From: Amborella trichopoda
Taxonomy: Eukaryota; Streptophyta; Magnoliopsida; Amborellales; Amborellaceae
Assembly (NCBI RefSeq): GCF_000471905.2
Contig: NW_006499912.1
Coordinates: forward strand, 1 to 64,000
Direction: 5' to 3'
Length of the DNA: 64,000 nt
The notes beneath the pieces were generated by a model. The model saw nothing but the letters and a program-made list of their open reading frames with translations. It searched no databases and was not told where the DNA came from. Of the stretch, positions 35,586 to 46,575 are shown one piece after another; within the stretch, counting starts at the first letter, position 1; each line of letters starts with the position of its first letter. The position numbers and the translations under genes are program-made.

Positions 35586-35930
35586 TATTTGGTCATGGAG
35601 ATACTATTATTTAGGAGTTCGTATTTTTTGGGATATTGAGTCCTACAATTTAGAAAACTTATCAAAATAGGAAAGAGAACAGGAGAGGACCACACTTCGG
35701 TAGCTTCTAGGGTTGTTTCTCTTTATACAAAAGTATTTGTTGAGAGAGAATATAAAAGGGTTGAGAAAGAGAGGGAAGGTAACTTATTACACTCCTTTTG
35801 TGGATGTTCTAGAGGGAGTAAGACTTTGTTTTAGGACTTGTCAGAGAGAACTTGAAAAGCCCTTGTATTCTTTATGCTTGCATTCAGAATACAAAGGTTC
35901 TTGATTAATAGAAAAGAAGCTTTTTGATTG
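35586..35930 (+). repeat. Element A 3' LTR, partial
   Basis: Aligns with the first three-quarters of the 5' LTR (GGTCATGGAGATACTATTAT through GATTAATAGAAAAGAAGC) and then loses similarity near 35930. Confidence 0.7.
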
Positions 35931-36399
35931 GACATCCAAAATTTGGTGTCAAAATAGTTCGTAGAAAAACATTAAAAATAAAATAGTGTAGAGATGTAAC
36001 ACTGTGATTAGGGTAATCTTAGCCCTCCATTCATAATGGGGGGTTGGATAAGGGGAAGTATATAAGTTTTATATTGTAGGGGATGCATAGAAAGCTTACC
36101 CAAAAAACAATGGTCGTATAATGTATAATACCTTCATTTATAGAAACAATCAAAACATATTTAGTATTTATAAAATGTGATTTTCCATTATTAACGAAAC
36201 TAAAGGATGGAAGAAATCATATAGGAGGTCCATTGATTCTATCAAAACTAATTTTGGGACAGTAATTATGGGATCCTATACTATGAGACTATTTATTTTT
36301 GGTATAAAGATGTCACAATCAATTCTAGCCATCCGATGTGAAATCTAATAGATGAAAGTGTATCCTTGAATGTGTACACTCTTGGTTTATGTTGTGGGA

Positions 36400-36490
36400 A
36401 ACTATAGTTAATTGGAGGTCATGCAATCTTAAGAGATTGTGGGTTTGAACCCATAAATAGGACCTGCTTGCATATCGTTTTCTCATCTAA
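36400..36490 (+). mobile_element. Possible tRNA-derived SINE head
   Basis: TAGTTAATTGGAGG (about 36405) resembles a Pol III A box and GTGGGTTTGAACCCA (about 36440-36455) a B box, in the order and rough spacing of a tRNA-derived SINE. The body and tail are not distinct and no flanking duplication was found. Confidence 0.3.
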
Positions 36491-36743
36491 GTTAATGGAA
36501 AATGGTTAAAATTTATAATTTTCGAACCAAATTTTCTGTTATTAATTTGTTTTGGCTATGCAGTGAAACTTCTCCAAGATTCATGGATTCTTGTGGCCAT
36601 ACACGGAAATAAAAAGAAAAGCAAAACACCATCTTCTTGTGGTGTTTTGAGAGAGAAAGACGATGTAGAGAGGGGAACTTTCTACAACAGTTTTGGTATT
36701 TGAGAGAGAGATAGAGTTTTGAAAGAGAGAAAGATGGAGTTTT

Positions 36744-36747
<4 letters not shown>

Positions 36748-36782
<35 letters not shown>
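36748..36782. repeat. (GA)n microsatellite
   Basis: An uninterrupted GA run of about 35 bases inside a wider purine-rich stretch. On both sides lie several copies of TTTGAGAGAGA-like phrases (36700-36900), suggesting repeated slippage. Confidence 0.95.
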
Positions 36783-36785
<3 letters not shown>

Positions 36786-38423
36786 ATTTGGACATGGGAA
36801 CATTCTCCAATAGTTTGGGTATTTGAGAGAGAGATAGTGTTTTTGGTGTTTGAGAGAGAGAAACGATGTTTTGAGAGAGAAAGATGGTGAAGTTAACGGA
36901 GAAAGAAAAGGGTTGTTGAGAGAGTGTCATTTTACTATTTCGTTAGGTAAAAAATACATGGTCAAAGAGGTTCAGAGGGTTGGAGGATAGAAAAGAAGGA
37001 GACCATATGCTGTAAGTAATATTCTGAATCCTTGGGTCTCATGAGAAATAGATGCCAAAAATAAGGGGTGCAGAGATATTATCCCTTTTTTCTTTTTTAA
37101 CTTTAACAAAAGTTTCATCGAGTGAGTGAAAGAAAGCAAAGTATAAGAGTCTCTCCCCTCGACTCTCTTACTATCTTTCTCCAACCAGCTTATCCATGTT
37201 CGCTTATCTCATTTCTAGCTACATCCTCATTATTTCCTTTTTTTTGTATTATGGGATGATAAGGTAGAAAACTTCTCATGCTATGACCCAAGGAAATCAG
37301 GGGATTTCTATAGTATAATACCATACGGAGGTTATAATCACCTATAGCTATCAAATGTGAAATCTGACAGCTTGGGTTGTATCACAAAGTTAAAAAATAT
37401 TGTTTTCTAACTTTGAGCCAATCAAATCCCATAGTTTACATCAATGGTAATGGTTAGTACGTGCAGTAAAGATAAATATGTGTATTATATACTTTTCTAT
37501 AAGTTATATATGCAAAAAAACACAAAAGAAGTTACCTATTTGGAGTGAAGTCCTCTTACTTTCCCTCTTTTCAAGTTTCACCAAAAACGACTCCAATTAC
37601 AATTCGAAATACAAATAGGAAGAGTACCTGTATTATGGGAATTATTTTATTCCATACATAATTATGAAAAAAATTGCCACCAAATTTATATACAATTCAC
37701 TGTATTTCGATTGAATTCAACCAACTTGTCTTCTTTTTGCATTACCCCCATATTTTAGGTGAGAGTACCAATATCATTCAAAGAGAATATCCTTTTTTTA
37801 TCTACTTTACACCTAAATAAAAGAAAAGTTCCTATTTTAAAGAAAAATTATTAAAAAAATAAATACCAGCCACAAGTTTCAAATTCTTTCCCATGTTTTG
37901 GGTGGTAATTACAAAAAGAATCAACGCACCTTCCAATAGCACCCATCTAAACTATAGATAGAAAATTGGCAATCCCCTTTAAGAAAAGATATATATGAAA
38001 TCTTACCATTCGCTATTATTGTCAAAAAGGATAAGAGTGTGGGTTGGCAGCTTAAAATTCTTTGGTTGCTTACTAGAGAAATTAGTGGTGCTGAGTCGCC
38101 CTAATTAAGAAATTAATGGTGCTGAGTCACCTAATTAAGAGTCCTATGCCCTAACATAATAATTTCAAAGTTACCCTCCAACAAATAAATTCCCTACTTT
38201 TAGACAGTAAATATATACAATTTGCTTGCAACTTTATATTGTATGCACATCTCTCTCTGTCTATGTCTCTCTTCCTCTCTCTCTTTTTATATATATATAT
38301 ATATATACTACGAGAATACTACTGTTGTATACTACGAGAATACTACTGTTGTTTACACTAATGTAACTATACACTTTTATCTCTGGTTTTCCTCTATATA
38401 TAGCTAGACATTTTGTAACTCAT

Positions 38424-38489
38424 TTGGAAGGTGATCTCTCAACAACGACTTACATTGTCATAGTTGAGAGTTGAGAGAGCACCTTCCAA
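38424..38489. other. Hairpin, left-arm copy
   Basis: TTGGAAGGTGATCTCTCAAC pairs with the segment ending GAGAGAGCACCTTCCAA, around a 7-base loop TTACATT (38450-38456). The right side has one extra GAGAGTT block. The same structure is better preserved in the right arm at 62759-62817. Confidence 0.75.
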
Positions 38490-38570
38490 GTCACAGCCAT
38501 CCATTATCAATGATGACTGGTGGAGATCGATGCTATGTTTGTCCAACCCCGCACAAAGCGGACTCGTTAG
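38464..38570 (+). pseudogene. Possible exon 1 of an unknown host gene fragment
   Basis: An open stretch reading RAPSKSQPSIINDDWW and then RSMLCLSNPAQSGLV ends in TTAG|GTATGT, a good plant 5' splice site. After a 148-base intron ending TTGCACAG, a short second exon follows at 38719-38777. Spliced, the frame would give NPAQSGLVRVLQIGDTIST, which faintly recalls the core of a PDZ domain, and then stops within exon 2. The right-arm counterpart keeps the acceptor and the exon 1 donor but has changed residues and lost the donor after exon 2. No start codon or full domain is visible, so a decayed gene piece is the most I can claim. Confidence 0.3.
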
Positions 38571-38718
38571 GTATGTCATAATAGGTTTGTTTGATTGCCA
38601 AAATACAATTAGTTCTTTCATTTGTAAGAGATGCAGCCTTTTCGGTCCGATCACGAAAAAAACGGGTCTACATTCATTCTTCATTTCTTATTTCAATTGT
38701 TTTTCTTTTTTTGCACAG

Positions 38719-38777
38719 GGTACTACAAATCGGAGACACCATTTCAACCGTTGATGGCCATCAATAGCTTCATCGAG
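38719..38777 (+). pseudogene. Possible exon 2 of the same fragment
   Basis: This 59-base block lies between TTGCACAG and GTAACT, consensus-like 3' and 5' splice sites. In another frame it reads YYKSETPFQPLMAINSFIE, which is also open in the right arm (YYKSETPFPSLTVINSFIE), so the true frame is uncertain. Confidence 0.3.
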
Positions 38778-39101
38778 GTAACTACTCATGGTACAATATG
38801 TTTCTTCATATGCTAAACCCTAAACGTTAAATGACATCTAGGCTCGCTCTCTGCAATCTGTTTCATGTAGGCTTTGCGTAGCATATATCCCATGAAGAAA
38901 GAAATCTGTATGTCTACGTGTAAGTCTAAACAAACACACACACATGCACACACACATTTATACATGCCTCTGTCTATATGTGCACACAATGCATATGCAG
39001 TGCCATAATGGGACCAACAAGTCCACACCCTATGAGGATTGGAACCAAACTGGTTTGATCTAGGAAAAATTGAATCTTAAAAACAAAGCTTTTTCATTTT
39101 T

Positions 39102-39336
39102 GGGTGCGGTTTGTATAAACTTGCAACCATATTTGTATAAATAAGGTTGCCACACTCTATATTGTCCAATTTAGTTTGATAGTATAAATTTGGCACATCT
39201 TTTAAGACAATGTGAAAATGTAGCATGTCTTTTAAGACAATGTTAGATCGATACTTTCACATAAAATAGACAGTGTGGATTGTTTGTTAGAACTTTACTT
39301 TTTCAAGTAATGTTACAACCTTGTATAAACATTCTT
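39102..39336 (+). mobile_element. Small Mutator-like MITE, family M2, left-arm copy
   Basis: The left end GGGTGCGGTTTGTATAAACT and the right end (reverse complement of GTTACAACCTTGTATAAAC) match the terminal repeats of the better preserved M2 copy at 52331-52706. It contains a repeated TCTTTTAAGACAATGT phrase. Its right-arm partner is 61920-62150. Confidence 0.65.
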
Positions 39337-39929
39337 TATTGGATTTTAAGGATTTTATCATATTATTATTAGAAAAGCCTAAATAAATGCTTCTAATTTC
39401 AGTGTTTAGTCTCGTAGTCGGGATTTTTAGAATTATTTGCATTGCAATTTTACTGGAGTTTTTGGATAATGGATGTTTCCTTAGTTTAGTCCATAGCTCT
39501 CTTTGCTATAAACTACTTGTAGATGATTTATTTATCTCTTATAAATAGAAGATGTTCCTTAACTATACTTAGATATATGATATGTGGCCTCTTTCTCGTT
39601 AATTTCTAACAAATGATATGCGACAAATCAGTGAACTTAAAACCTTGAGCTACAATGTATAAAATACTTACTTGTTTATTATGATACATCTAATACACAA
39701 ATAACATGTTACATGTATCCGAGCCCTATGTTATTAGCAACCGATGGTTGAGAATTTCAAATGAGACATTCTTTTACTCGAGCCCATAAAAATGGAGGAA
39801 TGTGCTTTACTAACAAGTTGTGGTTGTAGCACATGTAAGATATTGTTTGTATGTTATGCGCATTACTACACTTTTGTCTGTTTAATTTGATAGAGAAAAT
39901 TAAGGGGAGATTTTCATATGTGGTGCCAC

Positions 39930-41085
39930 CCACATAATAATTATAGAGGAAATTAAGTACGGACACTTTTAGGGGGATCAATAACCAACACCACCCCCCT
40001 TCCCCAGTTTTTTTTCCATAAGTTGCTTCTGTGGCCAGTAATACAAACACCGGATAGGTGTTTATTTTTTCCTTAAGTCTTGCCCATGCTGTCCGGCATT
40101 CTCACTACGGATAGCTATCTGCTATCTCCAAAATTAGTGAGCCCGCTTTGAATGTAGCAGGCTTATCCATGGCACCTAATCATGCAAATCTTGGGTGCGG
40201 TGGGAGGCTTTCGCACTCAACACTGAATCTCTCTCTATCTCTCAATCTGTTATTCCCAAATACAGACTTTTGTTGCCTTCCGCGTACTACCCACATGGTC
40301 CAAATTTTTGGATGGGTCTTCCACAAGAGGCTAAGGGAGCCGAAATCAATTCTCTCTCAAAATAACTGGATTTTGGAGGCATCCAAAACCTCTGGATTTT
40401 GGAGGCATGCATTTGAAGTAGAGGGAAATAGAGCACAGGTGGTAATTAACGGACAATATGCTAAGGCTCAGAGGATCAGGGATGTTGATTCTGGAATCCT
40501 TGGCTCTGCGAAAAAAGCTTCTAATTCTTGGATGTTTTTGAGTGGATAGGGTGTTTTTCACTACTATTGTTACTTCCATTGCTTCTACATGGGCTGGAGT
40601 GAATAGAGGCAGCAATGAAAAAACAAATGACCATGTTGAGAATGACTGCTCTAATTATCTTATCAGCTATGGTCTCGGCTGGTGAGGTGTTAGAGAGAGC
40701 ATATGAAAGACCTTATGGGGCCACAAATTTTAAAGAGAGAGAGAACTCATGATGTAATTATTGAAAAGGAATGATTCCAGCACCAAGCAGAGAAAAGAAG
40801 CCCTCGATCAAACTTGACGGAGAGAAAGGGTGAGGTGAAAGCTACCATGCGTGCCCAAGATATACAAAGTGAGGCTCCTTGGATGAGCTTGCTATCTCAA
40901 ATACTGGAAAACAAAGAACTAAGAAGCATAGCTCTTGACCTGTGTTTGCAAAAACAAAGAACTAAGAAGCATAGCTCTTGACCTGTGTTTGCATTGCCAG
41001 ACATGAGACAACTTATAAAAAAATACCATGGGAAGGGGATGTGCTCGTAATTTTTCACAAATTACATCTCATTTAGTAATTGACC
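39930..41085. mobile_element. TIR element of about 1 kb, left-arm copy
   Basis: Both ends carry the same sequence in opposite orientation, clearest in the right-arm copy at 60366-61365: a terminal block of about 100 bases including AATTAC, a C-rich stretch, a T run, then TAAGTTGCC and TGTCCGGCAATGCAAAC-like sequence. The left copy has extra private sequence, including 40330-40480 and duplicated blocks at about 40908-40995. Its open frames (for example 40148-40549) show no known domain. Confidence 0.5.
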
Positions 41086-41298
41086 ACCCCCCCAAGTATC
41101 AATTTTTCACAAATTACATCTCATTTAGTAATTGACCACCCCCCAAGTATCCCTACGTAATTTGCTTGATTTTATGTGGTGCCATGTGATTTGACACATA
41201 GTCATTCCCAACCCATTTCATTTTACTATTTCATGTAAATCATCTTTGCCATAAAATTTTGGTTGTTCCCTCTCCTTGTAGGGGATCACCCAACAAAA

Positions 41299-41310
41299 AT
41301 AAACAAATAA

Positions 41311-41342
<32 letters not shown>

Positions 41343-41355
41343 TAAAATAAAATAA
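41299..41355. repeat. AT microsatellite
   Basis: A TA run flanked by AAATAAATA repeats, at the point where the left arm starts its private segment 41300-42755. Confidence 0.9.
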
Positions 41356-42755
41356 CCAAAAGCCCCTATAATTTACAATAGCATTTTGATTATTTTTAAT
41401 TATAAAATATCAATTTTTTTATTTTTATTAAGTGTGCCCCTACGAGGGGGGAATGCGCCAAATTTCATCTCAATGTAATTTATAAAAATATTAAAAATCA
41501 AATACTTTTAGATTAAAATCAAATGACTAGAAAAAAACTTGCAGTATCATGATTGAAGCTATCCTAGCCATGCATTTAAAACGAAACTATTAGCAATTGT
41601 AATCAAAATTGTTTTATATGTGGTGAGCAACATGGAAAGTTTTCCCAAAATTAAAATGAGGCCTAGATAAATAGGAATGTGAGATTTCTTTGAACACTTG
41701 GAAATATATGGTCTGGATAATGTGTTACAATACACTATTTTTAGGAATTGAAATTGTCTTTTTTTTTTTATGGCCATGATAATCAAGGTCGGGATGAACG
41801 ATTTGATGGTTTTTCGATGCCATAACTATAATTTTCGATAAGTTTTGACGTAAGGCTTTATCTTTTGTCCTAAAGCATTGGCTTTATTTTAACTTTTACT
41901 TTGTCTAAAGGAAATAAAGTGTTGATATTATACTATACAAGTAAAGTGTGCCTCAATATTTTATTGAAAAAATTGCTCTGATGCCAGAAAACCTCCAATT
42001 GATCATTTCGACATTGAAACTTATGGATATGAAAAAAAAAAAGAGATTTTAAGTTATGAAAATAGTTCATGTTGTGACGCATTATTTGAACCTTCATTTT
42101 CAAGATTTTTTAGTATTAAAGATTTGCTCAGTTTAGACCATTTTTTAACCCTCAAATTTCATAATTGAGGGGAAAATAGATTTTCATTCCATCACAGAAT
42201 TACATCTTTGGGTATGGTTTGAAAGTACACCCTTATCTAAATAGTGTGTAGACTACACCCTTATCTAAATAGTGTGGGAACGGGTCATGTTTAAAAGGCT
42301 GATAATTAAGGCCTTTGCGGTTTGTAGGGACGGGTGGCTTGGTCTAGGCTCAACCTATTGCCAACCCTATTTTTTATTTAGTTAGACATTAGATTTTAGA
42401 GTGTTGTATTCTGTACATATCCATCGGAAGGCTATGCAATAATCACCATTCTAATTCAACCTTAATCAATATAAAGAAAATGATAAAAAAAAGTTTCTTA
42501 GAACAACTGAATATTTTGACTTGGTTGAAGATTGTGACATTTAATGTTTCTTTTTTTATTTTTTCTACCCTTCCTAATTTTCTTTCTTTTTGGTGGTAAG
42601 CATTGGCATTTTAAATGATGATTTAGCAAAAAAACTGAAGAGAAAATATTAAGCCACCTCAAAAGTTCAATAATTTGGCTTAATTAGTAAATTTAGGCAT
42701 AAAGTAGTAATTAGGACAAATCGTTTCTCCTATGTACCTCGAAACTATTGAAAAA
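41300..42755. other. Segment present only in the left arm, with an M2-like MITE
   Basis: In the right arm the sequence passes directly from the 540-bp array to TTTTTGTTGGGTGATCCC near 60205. In the left arm about 1.45 kb separates the same two points. Around 41940-42240 it includes a degraded M2-like stretch (GACATTGAAACTTATGGATA and CACCCTTATCTAAATAGTGT, the latter repeated twice). No gene is seen. Confidence 0.55.
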
Positions 42756-45010
42756 TTCCTAAATTGCGTCTATTTTGGGTTTGAAACATGAATAAACATG
42801 GACATATTGGTAATTTGACTCGCTTAAGTTATTTGAGCCAAATAATCTCAATACCCTTGCTTTTTCGAAATTTTAAATCTAAAACTTGATTTTTAATAAA
42901 AAAAAAACTCTTATTTTTTTGTAAGAACTAGGAACAAACATGAAATTTTTATATTTGGCCACACTTAAGTAACCCAAGTAAAATGATGTAAATGCTCATA
43001 CTTGTTCCAGTTTTTGAACTCATAATAAGCATTTTAATTTTAAAATAAATATCTTCGGTTTACAACCTGGAATAAGAATGAGTATTTTGGTCATTTTGCA
43101 TGTTCAATTTAAGTGAGTTAAATTTCAAAATTCCCCCACTTTGTCTAGTTCCAAACTAGAAACAAAGGAAAGTTTGGGCATTTTTTAATAAGGTAGCTGA
43201 CGAAATACCGAAGATACAAAATTTTAAAAAGGTCGCAACTTTGTTTATGATTAAGTTAACTCGTCTCTCTTATATACCTCAATAATTTTGAAAATACCTA
43301 AATTGGTCTTATTATGGGTTTGAAACATGAATAAGCAAGGACATATCGGTAATTTGAATCACTTAAGTTATTTGGGCCAAATGATCTAAATACTCTTGTT
43401 TTTTCGATATTTCAAGTCTAAAACTTGATTTTTAATAAAAAAAAACTCTTATTTCCATTTAAGAACTAGGAACAAACATGAAATTTTTGTATTTGGCCAT
43501 ACTTAAGTATCCCAAGTAAAATGATGCAAATATTCACGCTTATTCCAATTTTTGAGCTCATAATAAGTATTTTAAAATTAAATACGTATCTTGGGTTTAA
43601 AACCTGGAACAAGAAAACGTATTTAGGTCATTTAGCATGTGCAATTTAAGTGGGTTAAATTTCAAAATTCCATCACTTCTTCTAGTTTCAAAGTAAGAAC
43701 AAAGTATATTTGGGCATTTTTTAATAAGGTAGCTGAGGAAATACCCAAGATAATTTTTTTTAACAATGGTAGAAACTTTGTTTGTGAATGAGTGAATTTG
43801 TCTCTCTTATATACTTCAACAATTTTGAAAACCCTAAATTGGTCTGATTATGGGTATGAAACATGAATACGCAAGGACAGAATGGTAATTTGACTTACTT
43901 CGGTTGTTTGAGCTAAATGTTCTAAAATACTCTTGCTTTTTTGAGATTTCAATTCAAAAACGTGATTTTTAATAATAAAAAATCTCTTATTTATGTTTAA
44001 TAATTAGAAACAAACATGAAATTTTTGTATAAAGCTATACTTAAGTAGTTTAAGTAAAATGATGTAAATACTCGTACTTGTTCCAATTTAGGTAGTCTTA
44101 ATAAGTATTTTCATTTTAAAATACTTATCTTAGGTTTAAAATCCGGAACAAACAAGGGTATTTAGGTCATTTTACATGTGTAATTTCAGTGAGTTAATTT
44201 CAATATTCCCTTAGTTCTTCTAGTTCCAAACTAATAACAAAGGAAATTTGGGCATTTTTTAATAAAGCACTGAGGAAATACCCAAGATACAAAATTTTCA
44301 AAAGGTAGCAACTCTATTTGTGAATAAGTCAAATCATCTCTCTTATATACCTCAACAATTTTGAAAATACCAAAATTAACCTTATTATGGGTTTGAAACA
44401 TGAATAAGCAAGAACATATTGGTAATTTGACTCACTTAAGTTATTTGAGCCAAATGATCTAAATACCTTTGCTTTTTCGTTATTTTAAATCTAGAACTTG
44501 ATTTTAATAATAAAACAAAATTCTTATATTCGTTTAAGTACTAAGAACATACAAGAAATTTATGTATTTCGCCATATTTAATTAATCAAAGTAAAATGAT
44601 GTAAATACTTGTGCTTGTTCCAATTTCCAAAGTCGTAATAAGTATTTTCATTTAAAATACTTATCTTGGGCTTAGAGCCTAGATCATTTTACATGTACAA
44701 TTTAAGTGGGTTAAATTTCAAATTTCCCTTACTTCTTCTAGTTCCAAACTAGGGGTAAAAAGGTAATTTGGGAATTTTTTAATAAAGTGGCCAATGAAAT
44801 ATCCATGATACAAAATTTAAAAAAAGGTAGCAACTTTGTTTGTGAATAAGTTAAATCGAATCTCTTTTATACCTCAATAATTTTGAAAATAACTAAATTA
44901 GCCTTATTATGGGTTTGAAATATGAATAAGCAAGGACATATTGGTAGTTTGACCTACTTAAGTTATTTGAGCAAAATGATCTAAATACATTTTCTTTTTC
45001 GAGATTTCAA
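42690..45010 (+). repeat. Tandem array, about 540-bp monomer, left arm
   Basis: The marker CCTCAACAATTTTGAAAATA and its variants recur near 42738, 43277, 43816, 44350 and 44870 (spacings 539, 539, 534, 520). Each monomer also contains a GGGTTTGAAACATGAATAAG block, an AGGAACAAACATGAAATTTT block and a GGGCATTTTTTAATAAGGTA block in the same order. About four and a half copies, clearly diverged. No open frame crosses a monomer. Confidence 0.9.
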
Positions 45011-45212
45011 TCTAAAAATCAAAGCTTTCAAGTGTTCATAGATTTGCTCGATCTATACTATTTTTTAATTTTAAAATGTTATAGTTAGATATGAAAATAA
45101 ATTTTTAGACCATCACAAAGACTTTTCATATTAAAACAACACTTTGAACACTATTTAACAGTGAGCCTTACTTTGATTGATTAGGGCCTCCGCCACATAC
45201 AAACCACACCCC
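45011..45212 (-). mobile_element. M2-type MITE, left-arm copy, partial
   Basis: Its outer end, CATACAAACCACACCCC (complement GGGGTGTGGTTTGTATG), is M2-like. The other end is missing here but is present in the right arm (57380-57780). It abuts the next M2-type MITE across a 9-base gap. Confidence 0.55.
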
Positions 45213-45221
45213 ATTTTAAAA

Positions 45222-45540
45222 GGGTGAGATTTGTATAACGTATCAACCTTAAACAATCACGATAAGGTACACCTTAAAATCTCATTCAAAGATGTATTTT
45301 TGGTGCCAAAACTCTTATCATAGCTTAAAAATCTATTTTTAACCTTTATAATGAAATTGAAAGCTTCGAAAATGGTGCAAATCTAGCAGATTTATGAGCA
45401 CTTGAAAACCTTGAAAGTCGACGGCCTAAATAATGTGTTACAAGCTAATATAGTGGGTAATTTTCTAGTGATGAAAGAACCTTTTTCGATGGGTTTTTGA
45501 GGTGCAACTTACTTTTTAACACCTTGTATGAACATTTTCC
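45222..45540 (+). mobile_element. M2-type MITE with 9-bp flanks, left-arm copy
   Basis: Starts GGGTGAGATTTGTATAACGT and ends TTGTATGAACATTTTCC. The left flank ATTTTAAAA (45213-45221) and right flank ATTTTTAAAA (45541-45550) look like a slightly decayed 9-bp target-site duplication, as expected for Mutator-like elements. Confidence 0.7.
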
Positions 45541-45954
45541 ATTTTTAAAATGTGGCAATTTTGTTTGTTAATAAGTCTATTTAATTTTCCAAAATAATAA
45601 CAATATAATAGAAAATTGGTTTGCTTAAAAGTAAACATAAGAGTTAATATGCCCTATATGATAAGGGAAGCTTTCATTTTGATGATCATCAATTTGAAAG
45701 ATCAACATGAAATTGTTCTTATTTGTTTGTCATATAAATGCACGAAAAGCATGAGGTGGGTCGAACAAAGCTTGACCCAACTGGGGCCCGCTTCGGCTCC
45801 AGCCTAGTCCCATTCATGCAAGATTGGATGCCGTCGCTACTAAAAAGACACACATGTGACAAGAGAGCATAATGCATATAATGTAAAATGAAAAATTTCT
45901 ATTCTCAAAAAAAAAAAACAGAGGCTATGACATAATGATTATTAAACTTCAACC

Positions 45955-46165
45955 TAGAACAACAACACCTCTTTAGATGAAGTGAAAGGCTCTAAAATAG
46001 CACGAAGAAGGGCCAAAAGGACATAGATGGAAGCGGCGAGAAGAGATATGGTGATTTGACTGAAAGTATGACTTTTGATACAACAAAGTGGTGAAATAGA
46101 ATTCATGTAGCTGACCCCAAATAATTGGGATAATGCTCAGATTACGATGGTGATGAATATAAAAT
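45955..46165 (+). mobile_element. RTE-type LINE 3' tail, left arm
   Basis: The plus strand encodes DLTESMTFD and, further on, NRIHVADP, the conserved C-terminus of plant RTE reverse-transcriptase proteins. It then ends ATTACGATGGTGATGAAT, the short repeat tail typical of RTE elements. Compared with the right-arm copy (56110-56500) it lacks the preceding part. It is a 5'-truncated, non-coding remnant. Confidence 0.7.
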
Positions 46166-46575
46166 ATATTAAAACTAAGATTAAATTACACCGATATCCT
46201 CCAATTTTCCATTATTATAAAAATCCCCTATCTCACAATTTTCAGCCATACCCAAAAGCATCATTTTTGCTTTTTTGTTCCAAATTATCCTTTTTTCAAG
46301 CATTCAAGATAAAAAAAAGCCATGTTTTGTATCTCAAGTATTTTCATATTTTCAAAATTCAAAAATACAAATTTAAGCTTCCAATTAATTTTTTGGATTT
46401 TCAATATCTGAAAAATACCAATGTTCATTATTTAGTTGTGTTTACAGTTTTTTTGGATTTTTAGAATCTGAAAATAAAAATTTAAGGTCTTCTAGCTAAT
46501 TTTAGGAATTTACTAGTCTAAAAATTTTAAGGCTATTTAATGACAAATATTTGACTAAGTTATTGTAAAAAAAAT
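46166..46575. other. Innermost part of the left arm; no gene seen
   Basis: AT-rich sequence with several TTCAAAATTCAAAAATAC-like phrases. It mirrors 55690-56100. The frame 46147-46464 and its mirror 55884-56120 are similar only because the DNA is duplicated. Confidence 0.6.

Larger units (their letters stand above)
32026..35930 (+). mobile_element. Ty1/copia element A (Tnt1-like), decayed, with nested B fragment
   Basis: Direct repeats at 32026-32455 and about 35586-35930 are its LTRs. A primer site lies at 32457-32472, gag at 32500-33230, the protease start at about 33308-33345 (WLLDSDTSFHM), the end of RT at about 33690-33800 (STPFHVHMKL) and RNase H traces at 33900-34206. After the reversed B fragment the A sequence resumes, with an IHIDKIPANMLTK end at about 35380-35420. 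Coding regions are extensively broken and the pol interior is largely missing from view. It is an old copy. Confidence 0.75.
35931..37220. other. Intergenic sequence with GA-rich tract; no gene seen
   Basis: The section 36580-36930 is dense in GAGAGA. Serine-leucine-rich open frames on the minus strand there are translations of that repeat and not genes. The rest shows no coding or RNA signal apart from the SINE-like head at 36400-36490. Confidence 0.5.
37221..46575 (+). repeat. Left arm of the giant inverted duplication
   Basis: Read forward, this segment matches the reverse complement of 55690-64000 in order. Anchor pairs are 37221/64000 (ACATCCTCATTA), 37336/63820, 38140/63080, 38430/62800, 39000/62230, 40080/61220, 40600/60850, 41000/60440, the 540-bp array, 45600/56950 and 46550/55700 (ACTTAGTCAAATATTT). 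Identity is high but clearly not perfect, with private indels in each arm. The inner end is abrupt at 46575, where Copia B begins. How far the homology extends to the left is unknown because the right arm runs off the window. Confidence 0.9.

Noticed and set aside
36513-36930. Serine-leucine-rich minus-strand frames resembling a signal or repeat protein
   Set aside because: They are direct translations of the GA/CT microsatellite and its slippage products.
40148-40549. A 133-residue plus-strand frame in the left arm as a host gene
   Set aside because: The right-arm counterpart lacks about 150 bases of it and has no comparable frame; the sequence includes a local duplication (GGATTTTGGAGGCAT twice) and no domain.
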